Source: Chrysochromulina parva
Taxonomy: Eukaryota; Haptophyta; Prymnesiales; Chrysochromulinaceae
Direction of reading: 5' to 3'
Length of the DNA stretch: 34,119 nucleotides
Assembly (NCBI GenBank): GCA_002887195.1
Contig: PJAB01000211.1
Span: 1 to 34,119, forward strand
The notes below the pieces were generated by a model. It ran no database searches, had not been told where the DNA came from, and was given only the letters and a program-made list of their open reading frames with translations. Made by a program: the position numbers and the translations under genes. This document shows positions 28,437 to 34,119 of the stretch, in pieces. Positions within the stretch are counted from its first letter, which is position 1. Each line of letters starts with the position of its first letter.

Positions 28437-30881
28437 ATGGCCGAGCCGGCGCCGCTCGAGGCGGACGTCGGTGAGGTCAAGAGAGAGGCGACCGCCGAGG
28501 TCAAGCGCGAGGTCAAGGCCACCGTCGAGTTTCCGGCGGGTGAGCTGCCACCTGAGAGAGTACCGGCGCCGCTGCCGGCGCCGCTGCTGGCGCCCATGAC
28601 CGACGCATGTGCAAGCTCCGCGGCGAGCGCCGTGGTGGGCGCGGCCCTCCCTCCACACGGCGGTCTGGCGGCGATCGACGGCGGCAGCAACGCCCCTACG
28701 GCTGTCAGCGTCGGCAGCAGCAGCAGCGGCGGCGGAGGCAGCAGCGGCGGAGGAGGCAGCGAGGGCAGCGGCAGCGAGGGCAGCGGCGCGAACGGTACGG
28801 CGCGCCCAGCACGGCGCGGAGCGCCGTGCATTCTCTTCTTCGATTCCTTTCTGCAGAACGAGAACAAGGTTCTCTTTACCCACCTGAGAGCCTTCCTCGA
28901 GTTCTACTGGGCGCGTCAATTTGAGAGTCGCCCCATCGAAGGATATCCGCGCAGTGGCCGGCCGCTCGCGGACGAGCCGCTGCCGCCGCCAAACGAGCCG
29001 CCGTGCGTGCCGCCGCCGCAGCCGCCCACTCGCCTGAAACGTCCTCGCGCCGCCTCCAGCAGTGACGGCGGCGCCCACGGGCCGCATGCGACGCGTCGCG
29101 CAGCCTCCCTCGGCACTGCAGAGGTGCTCGGCCGCCGGCGCGCGAGCCGCGGCGTGGGTGGGGCGGCGTCGGAGCCGATAGACGCGGATGCCTGCGCCGA
29201 CCCGCTCGTCGACGCGCTCGATGGCGAGAACAGCTCGCTTTCTGGTGGTCGGCCGCTTCGGCGGGCGGCCAAGCAGAGCATGCAGCGTATCGAGTGGCTC
29301 AAGTCAGATGAGGAGGCGTGGCGCGAGGTCGATCGGCAGCAGGAGGGACGTGGTGTGGTAAGCGAGGGTGCTCGGGAGGGCGCTCGGCCGCTCAAGGCGG
29401 CCCGTCGCTCGGGCGGCAGCAGTGGCGGCGGCGGCAGCAGTGGCGGCGGCGGCAGCAGTGGCGGCGGCGGCAGCAGCAGTGGCGGCGGCGCCGCCGCTGC
29501 CACGCCCAACCCCGACGCACCTGTTGCCGTCGCGCCCGTCACCGCTGCGGCGTCTGCCGATGCCACTTCCGCTTGGGCTGCTGGGACACTCGCCAAGCGG
29601 CAGCGCCGCTCGACGGCGACTGCGCGCACTGAGGCCATGGAAGAGGCTGACGCCAAGAAAGCCTCGAGGCTTTCTTGGCGGGAGTTCGAGGCGCGCGAGG
29701 CCACAAAAGCGGATAGGCAGGTGGCGCGGTTGCGCCGCGGCGACAGTGCACCCGTGGCCTCGAGTACCACAGTGCCCGCCATGGCGCCTCGTGAGGCCAC
29801 AGTGGGAGACGCACAGGCGCCCGCCATGGCGCCTCGTGAGGCCACAGTGGGAGACGCACAGGCGGCGGACGAGGCCGAGGATGTGGTCTTGCTGATGGTA
29901 GCGGAGGAGGGCCCAACGGTGGAGGCGATGATGGCGGCGGAGGAGGGCGCGGCCGACCAAGACACTGTCGGCGCTCAAGTCGGCGCTCCCAAGGATCACT
30001 TGGAGGTCGAGGAGGAGGTGGACGAGGTCGGCGATCAAGTCGGCGCTCAAGTCGGCGCTCCCAAGGATCACTTGGAGGTCGAGGAGGAGGTGGACGAGGA
30101 GGCACCATTGGGACCGTCGGGGCAGGAAGAGCTAGCGGACGCAGCGGAGGAGGCGGAGGAGGTGGCAGCAGACGAGAGTGGGGAGGGGGAGGGAGAGGCG
30201 TGCAGCGAGGACGAGGACGAACCAGACCGGCTGTCCGACGCACCAGCGGACGCAGCGAGCGCAGCGGGCGCTGCGGCCGCTTTCGATGCTGACCCTATCG
30301 ACGTGGCCCACAGCGACATCGGCGACGCGGCAAGCGGCAGCGGCGGAGGCGGTGGCGGCGTCGGCGTGCCAGCGGCAGCGGCAGCGGCAGCGGCAGCGGC
30401 AGCGGCAGCGGCAGCGGCAGCGGCAGCTACGCGCCGGCGCGCCCCTAAGCAGACGTGGTTCTCGACGGAGCGGATGCCCAACATCATCCTCAAGAAGGTA
30501 CCCCAACAGAAGAATGACTATGACTGCGGCTTGTACATGCTGACTTTTATCGAGCAGCTTGCGGCCGCGGAGGAGCTGCCCTCGTTTGAGACGGCTGATG
30601 GACTCATAGCCCACTTTAGCGGCGCCACGCTGCCCAAGCAGGAGGCCATTGACGAAAAGCGAGCCAACTTCTACAAGGGTGTCTTCAAGCTCGCCGAGGC
30701 GCAGTCGCAGCCCGACGACCCCATCGTGCACAGCGATTGGGATGGCGAGGAGCTCGAGGAGCCGCGGCCGGGCAAGCGGCAACGCGGCGGGCGCGCCGGC
30801 GCACTCGCTGGTGACGGCTCGAGCGTCGGCGCGGGTGGCACGGGCGACCCGGCCGTGCCCGTGGTCACCAGTGTGGAGTAA
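27819..30881 (+). CDS. Ulp/SENP SUMO protease (SENP6/7-Ulp2-like) with two giant inserts
   Basis: Protein of 1020 aa from ATG 27819 (an ATG at 27705 would add 38). C48 cysteine proteases cut SUMO from proteins in the nucleus. The domain starts near residue 55 with LNDNLVDLYIKYL. The catalytic His is 181 (HGHWALAVICFPG), Asp 342 (ILFFDSF), Gln 897 and Cys 903 (VPQQKNDYDCGLYMLTFIEQ). HWALAVICFP and PCILFFDS are closest to SENP6/SENP7. Between His and Asp sits ~140 residues of insert (poly-Pro, acidic/basic, Gly-Ser). Between Asp and Cys sits ~510 residues, with Ser-Gly repeats, a 15-residue and a 24-residue tandem duplication, acidic runs and poly-Ala. SENP6/7 are known to carry loops here, but not usually this long. 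All catalytic residues are intact. The tail is Arg/Gly-rich. Confidence 0.92.
28398..28800. repeat. Low-complexity coding insert 1 of the SUMO protease
   Basis: This starts with a cgccgccg run encoding poly-Pro and ends in a Gly-Ser region made of ggcggaggcagcagc units. It falls exactly between the segments carrying the catalytic His and Asp. Confidence 0.8.
29417..29490. repeat. 15-bp minisatellite (Ser-Ser-Gly-Gly-Gly units) in the SUMO protease
   Basis: The unit ggcagcagtggcggc is repeated about four times, encoding a flexible Gly-Ser linker in insert 2. Confidence 0.85.
29651..29680. repeat. Perfect 30-nt palindrome inside the SUMO protease ORF
   Basis: The two 15-nt halves (29651-29665 and 29666-29680) are exact reverse complements with no spacer, centred on CTCGAG. 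It encodes Ala-Lys-Lys-Ala-Ser-Arg-Leu-Ser-Trp-Arg, just before a basic helix. Confidence 0.95.
29775..29864. repeat. 45-bp exact tandem duplication in the SUMO protease
   Basis: Two adjacent identical 45-bp units (29775-29819 and 29820-29864) encode PAMAPREATVGDAQA twice. Confidence 0.9.
29967..30098. repeat. 60-bp direct repeat, 72-bp period, in the SUMO protease
   Basis: Bases 29967-30026 and 30039-30098 match and encode the segment VGAQVGAPKDHLEVEEEVDE twice. The intervening 12 bp resembles part of the unit. Confidence 0.85.
30366..30425. repeat. gcagcg hexanucleotide repeat (poly-Ala) in the SUMO protease
   Basis: About ten tandem ggcagc/agcggc units encode a poly-Ala run right before the conserved block containing the catalytic Cys. 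Confidence 0.9.
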
Positions 30882-30987
30882 ACGAAATCGGCGGCGGAGT
30901 TGGATTTTCTGGGATTTTGGAGTGTAGAGCCAACCCACTTTTGGTGTCAGCATGAGTTGTGGTTTCATTCGCTGGGATACGCCTTTG

Positions 30988-30993
30988 AATAAA
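30988..30993 (+). terminator. Candidate polyadenylation signal AATAAA for the SUMO protease gene
   Basis: AATAAA lies 107 nt after the protease stop codon. If it is used, the downstream methyltransferase must start after it, which favours the ATG at 31081 over the ATG at 30952. Confidence 0.45.
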
Positions 30994-31080
30994 GAACTCT
31001 GTGCTGACGAAATCGTGGTCCACTACCGTATGTTTGCGATTCGCGTCGTGCGCGTGCGCGCGAGGTTGCCCGTGGACAAA

Positions 31081-32136
31081 ATGCCTTCAATCTACCAGCG
31101 GCTTGCAGATGGTATCCTTGGCGTTGGGCATAAGCCGTTTGCAGAGTACATGCACTTCGTTCCGGCCAACAATTGGTACGGACATTCAGCTTTGTCCAGA
31201 GAGCATGAGTTGTCTGAGATGCTTGCATCTGGCGTGCCTGAAGACAGCTACATTCTGGAGATTGGTTCATTCATTGGCAACAGCGCAATCGAGTGGGCTC
31301 GTGCAGGCCAGAAAAATGGCCGCAATACGACGGTCGTGTGCATCGACAGTTGGCTCGGTGACGTTGGAATGTGGACGCAACGGGGGAAATGGCTTGGACC
31401 ACGAGGAATCAACGGCGAGCCGCGCCTGTTTGAGCAGTTCCTGGCCAACGTTTACGCAAGTGGTTTCTCCGACCAAATCTTGCCGGTGCGCATGTCTTCG
31501 GTAGTCGGTCTGAAGTATTTCGCTCACCTTACCAGTACAGGTCGGATAACTAGGCCTCATGTCATCTACCTCGATTCGGCTCACGAGTACCCAGAGACCG
31601 AGCTTGAGATTCGAGCAGCGTGGGATCTCCTGCCGGCGGGTGGTTTTCTCGTTGGAGACGACTACGACGACTTCTGGCCAGCGGTGCAACAATCAGTGAA
31701 CGAATTTGCCTCCTATTCCAGCAGTATCGAGCCTCCGGCTGCGTACTGCTACGAGCACTTTTCGAAGATTGTCAACGTCATGAGAGGTGCAGTCTTGCTC
31801 GGTCGACTCGGTGAAGCTCAGCCGTTGCCACTAGTGCTCAAGGGTAGGCAGTGGATCCTTCGAAAAGCGCAAGTCGTCATCCCAGGAGCTCGAGGGGCGA
31901 GCTTGAGCACGACCTCGATTGTGCAGCCCCGTTCTGTCCAAGTCGGGATACGGTGTTGCTTGAATGGGTGGGCTGATCATCAGTGGGCAGACAATGAAAC
32001 CACGCTCAACAGAACCACGTTCTACACTAGGTGCAATCGCGCTGAAGTGTTGCTGCAGCAAACTACATGTGTAGGGGGCATGGGCGGCTTGACACCAAAA
32101 CAATGCCGTTGGCCATACTCGTGCAAAGAAAGGTAA
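31081..32136 (+). CDS. Class I SAM-dependent methyltransferase (Methyltransf_24-like)
   Basis: Protein of 351 aa from ATG 31081; in-frame ATGs at 31030 and 30952 would add 17 or 43 residues. Motif I is YILEIGSFIGNSAIEWA (57-73), followed by VVCIDSWLGD (85-94). Then come HVIYLDSAHEYPETELEI and GGFLVGDDYDDFW, the pattern of the Methyltransf_24/cephalosporin-hydroxylase-like Rossmann family. Members often modify sugars or secondary metabolites, but the substrate is unknown here. After the domain ~120 residues hold several Cys (RCCLNGWADHQW, QQTTCVGGMG), perhaps a separate small disulfide domain. The gene is clearly less GC-rich than its neighbours (31/60 at 31261-31320, against 42/60 at 26101-26160 in DRC7), which may mean transfer, a viral origin or a different expression class. 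Confidence 0.85.
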   Translation: MPSIYQRLADGILGVGHKPFAEYMHFVPANNWYGHSALSREHELSEMLASGVPEDSYILEIGSFIGNSAIEWARAGQKNGRNTTVVCIDSWLGDVGMWTQRGKWLGPRGINGEPRLFEQFLANVYASGFSDQILPVRMSSVVGLKYFAHLTSTGRITRPHVIYLDSAHEYPETELEIRAAWDLLPAGGFLVGDDYDDFWPAVQQSVNEFASYSSSIEPPAAYCYEHFSKIVNVMRGAVLLGRLGEAQPLPLVLKGRQWILRKAQVVIPGARGASLSTTSIVQPRSVQVGIRCCLNGWADHQWADNETTLNRTTFYTRCNRAEVLLQQTTCVGGMGGLTPKQCRWPYSCKER

Positions 32137-32768
32137 TCAATCTTAGGCCGGAAAGGTAGCCACGAAGCGGATCGCAACTTCGATATGGTGTTAAATGAAT
32201 GACCACATGCACATCCGAGTACGGTAATCGAAACTTCTACTATACCGACTCTCCTGGATGGCTCTGTGGAGTAAGGTGTAAGGATCGAGTATATAAGGAT
32301 CTAGGATGTAAGCTCGTAAAGCTAAAAACACGCCTCTCGCCTGACGCGGCTGCGCACTCGTAGCCCGAGCGAGCGAGTACTCAGTACTTGTGTTGACCGA
32401 GGGGAGCGGAGCCGTCCTTTGAGACGGTGGTGGAGTGAGCCCTGGAGGACCGCGACGAAACTGACTGACTGTCGCTGCGTGGACCTGCAGGCCTTTGACG
32501 TCCACTTGATGCTCTATCGGGAGCGGGGAGGCCGGACTTTGCACCTTCGACATGGCCGTTGAATGTGTTCGGCCTCAAACTCATGTGGTCGCTTTCTTTA
32601 TAGTATGGAAAAGTGTGAACGAGGCGCCGCGGTCAAGCCATTCAGGCGACGGATACCAATTTGGGAAAGTCTCAAGGAGATTCGCCGTCGGATGTTCAAG
32701 GAATTACGAAAAAGCAACGCGCATTGCAGCGGGGTTCGAGATCTAAGTGGACGCGCGAAAACATCGCG
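32137..32768. other. Intergenic region upstream of the DNRLRE gene
   Basis: This 632-bp stretch is AT-richer than the genes. A TATA-like tatataag occurs at 32290-32297, about 470 bp before the next ATG. A frame open on the minus strand (32191-32553) has unconvincing composition with a repeated ILDPY. The nearby ggatcgagtatataaggatctaggat contains a duplicated ggatc. Confidence 0.45.
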
Positions 32769-34119
32769 ATGACGTCAAGGACATCCACGCTCTTCCTCGC
32801 GCTGGTCGCCTCGGTCACCGGCGTCATCATCCGAGGCCCGAACGTCACCTATGATACATACATCATGGGCGGTACTGGTCAACCGTCGAACACAAACTAT
32901 AACGCCCATTATAATCCCCTGGGGTGGGACGGCCCCTTGACGATGAACTGGGGCACACAGGCCATCTCGTCCACCTCCAAGGACACTCAGGCCCTCCTGA
33001 TCAAGTTCGACATTAGCTCTGTCGTCGGTGCCACGCTCGTGCCGACCAAACCCGTCTGGCTCAACTACTATGTGACCAATGCGGGCGACAACGCCACGCT
33101 CCGCGAGCTCCTCGTTCCATGGAATGATGTGTGCACGCCGACCGCGAAGACGCGCACTCCCCTCACAACCGCGTGGCACCTTAGCTGAGACCCCCTCCCG
33201 CTGACGCGTCCCTCTTGCCCCTCCCTGCTTTCGACAGTCCACAGTCACGTGGAACAACCTCCCATTCGCATCGGCATCGTGGAGGTCCACCAACGTCAGC
33301 GGTGCCGCAGCCGTCCCAGGCGCCGCTGGCTGGAATAGGTTTGACGTGACCTCATCGCTTGCCGCTTGGCTCGCGGGTAGCCGTACCAACAATGGCTGGA
33401 TCGTGTTGCCCACTGGCGGCGGCGACGGAGTCGACGTTATGTCGTCTACCTACCTGGTATCAATGATCGCTCCCGTGCTCTCCCCGACCACTCCCGTGCT
33501 CACCCCGTTCCTCGACTTAGACACGCTGACGCCACCTTCGGCGCCGCCGCCGCCGCGTCCCCCTCTGCGGCCGCCCCCACCCCCGGCATTTTCGTACGAG
33601 TTCAACGGCGAGAACTCGAGCTACACGGGCGGCTGCCAGTCGACGTGGATCCGCTCGGTCACCCCCGACTACGCCGGCGCCCAAGACACGGTAGTAATGT
33701 GGGACGGGAGTAGCGGGAGTAGCCTCGACGTGCCCGGCTACTTCGACTCGGCGCTCGTGCAGTTCACCGACATCATCGGGTCGGGGCCGTACCAGCTGCG
33801 CCCGCACGAGCAGATCCAACGCGCGACGCTCTGGTACTACGTGGACGCTGTGTTTGACATCAACGCGCCAGGCGCCACCGCCCAGCTGCACGAGATCTCG
33901 ATCCCGTGGAGGGCCAACTCCACAACGTTCCGCACCTTCGTGGGCGCGCAAGGCCTCAACGAGGCCGAGTACCGCACGCCAGCGATCACGACCGCGCTTG
34001 CGAATCGGGCGGGCTGGTTCGAAATCGACGTGACGGCGAGCGTCCAGAGCTGGGTCAACGGCGTCAGCAACAACGGCTGGATCTGGATGCCATCGCCGCA
34101 GATTCTTGGTGGAGGTACC
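32769..34119 (+). CDS. Secreted protein with two DNRLRE-like domains, 3' partial
   Basis: Exon 1 is 32769-33128 and exon 2 runs from 33238 off the window edge; 414 codons are visible. Residues 1-21 (MTSRTSTLFLALVASVTGVI) form a signal peptide. Domain 1 (about 25-200) has the DNRLRE-type beta features: DTYIMGG, ALLIKFDISSV, a PWND|STVTWNNLPF stretch rebuilt by the splice, FDVTSSLAAWLAG and NNGWIVLP. A Pro-rich linker (about 215-240) follows. Domain 2 repeats the plan: SALVQFTDIIG, ATLWYYVDAV, FEIDVTASVQSWVNG and NNGWIWMP. DNRLRE-like domains occur in extracellular and cell-surface proteins and bind carbohydrate in some cases; here a wall, scale or matrix role is inference. The protein probably continues with more domains. 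Confidence 0.8.
33129..33237 (+). other. Intron in the DNRLRE gene
   Basis: This 109-bp intron is in phase 0, with donor AATGAT|GTGTGC and acceptor ctttcgacag|TCC preceded by a clear pyrimidine tract (cctcttgcccctccctgctt). Unspliced, the frame stops at 33186-33188. It contains none of the 10-11 bp repeats. Confidence 0.75.

Noticed and set aside
28065..29087. 340-aa minus-strand frame opposite the SUMO protease
   Set aside because: It overlaps the catalytic His and Asp segments on the other strand and is Arg/Ala low complexity.
31000..31080. Methyltransferase start at 30952
   Set aside because: That ATG lies before an AATAAA probably used by the upstream gene, and the extra 43 residues have no family match; 31081 was preferred but is not proven.
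32191..32553. 120-aa minus-strand frame upstream of the DNRLRE gene
   Set aside because: Composition is not protein-like, the ILDPY repeat comes from a short DNA duplication, and no domain is visible.

Overview
The window reads as nuclear DNA of a flagellated chlorophyll-c alga, most likely a haptophyte; another chromist alga such as a pelagophyte cannot be excluded. The grounds are a fucoxanthin-chlorophyll-protein type LHC C-terminus at the left edge, spliceosomal GT-AG introns, high GC, dense genes on both strands, a motile-flagellum gene (DRC7), mitochondrial genes (phosphate carrier, ROMO1, a COX7c-like subunit) and nuclear RNA/SUMO genes (NKAP, Ulp/SENP). No prokaryotic operon, CRISPR array, rRNA, tRNA or transposase was seen.

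Left third (1-12000): LHC 3' end (+); a three-exon J-domain/coiled-coil protein ending in a CaaX box (-); a two-exon mitochondrial phosphate carrier (-); an RMP1/NEPRO-like protein (-); a long coiled-coil protein (-); a COX7c-like subunit (+); a small orphan protein (-); and a two-exon NKAP homologue (-). Three introns, two in the J-protein gene and one in NKAP, consist almost wholly of 10-11 bp tandem repeats that carry a branch-point-like CTGAT/CTGAG on the coding strand. One of them also holds a second copy of its own exon/donor junction. These introns are the most distinctive feature of the window.

Middle third (12000-23300): a degenerate EF-hand protein (-), an ankyrin protein (-), a cysteine-rich orphan (-), an orphan (+), a Lys/Ala-rich protein (-), an RI-type LRR protein (+), the eRF1 glutamine methyltransferase N6AMT1/MTQ2 (-) with a small membrane ORF 8 nt upstream of it, and a type II membrane sulfotransferase (+).

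Right third (23300-34119): ROMO1 (-) and DRC7 (+) as a divergent pair; a SENP6/7-like SUMO protease whose catalytic residues are separated by two very large low-complexity inserts (+); a less GC-rich SAM methyltransferase (+); and the 5' part of a secreted protein with two DNRLRE-like domains (+), cut by the window edge.

The genes do not form one pathway; this is ordinary mixed eukaryotic gene order with several divergent, probably shared promoters. Most genes are single-exon. Start codons were chosen as the first ATG that gives a sensible N-terminus and are uncertain by a few to a few dozen codons. Intron borders are inferred from GT-AG sites, phase and family match, not from transcripts.
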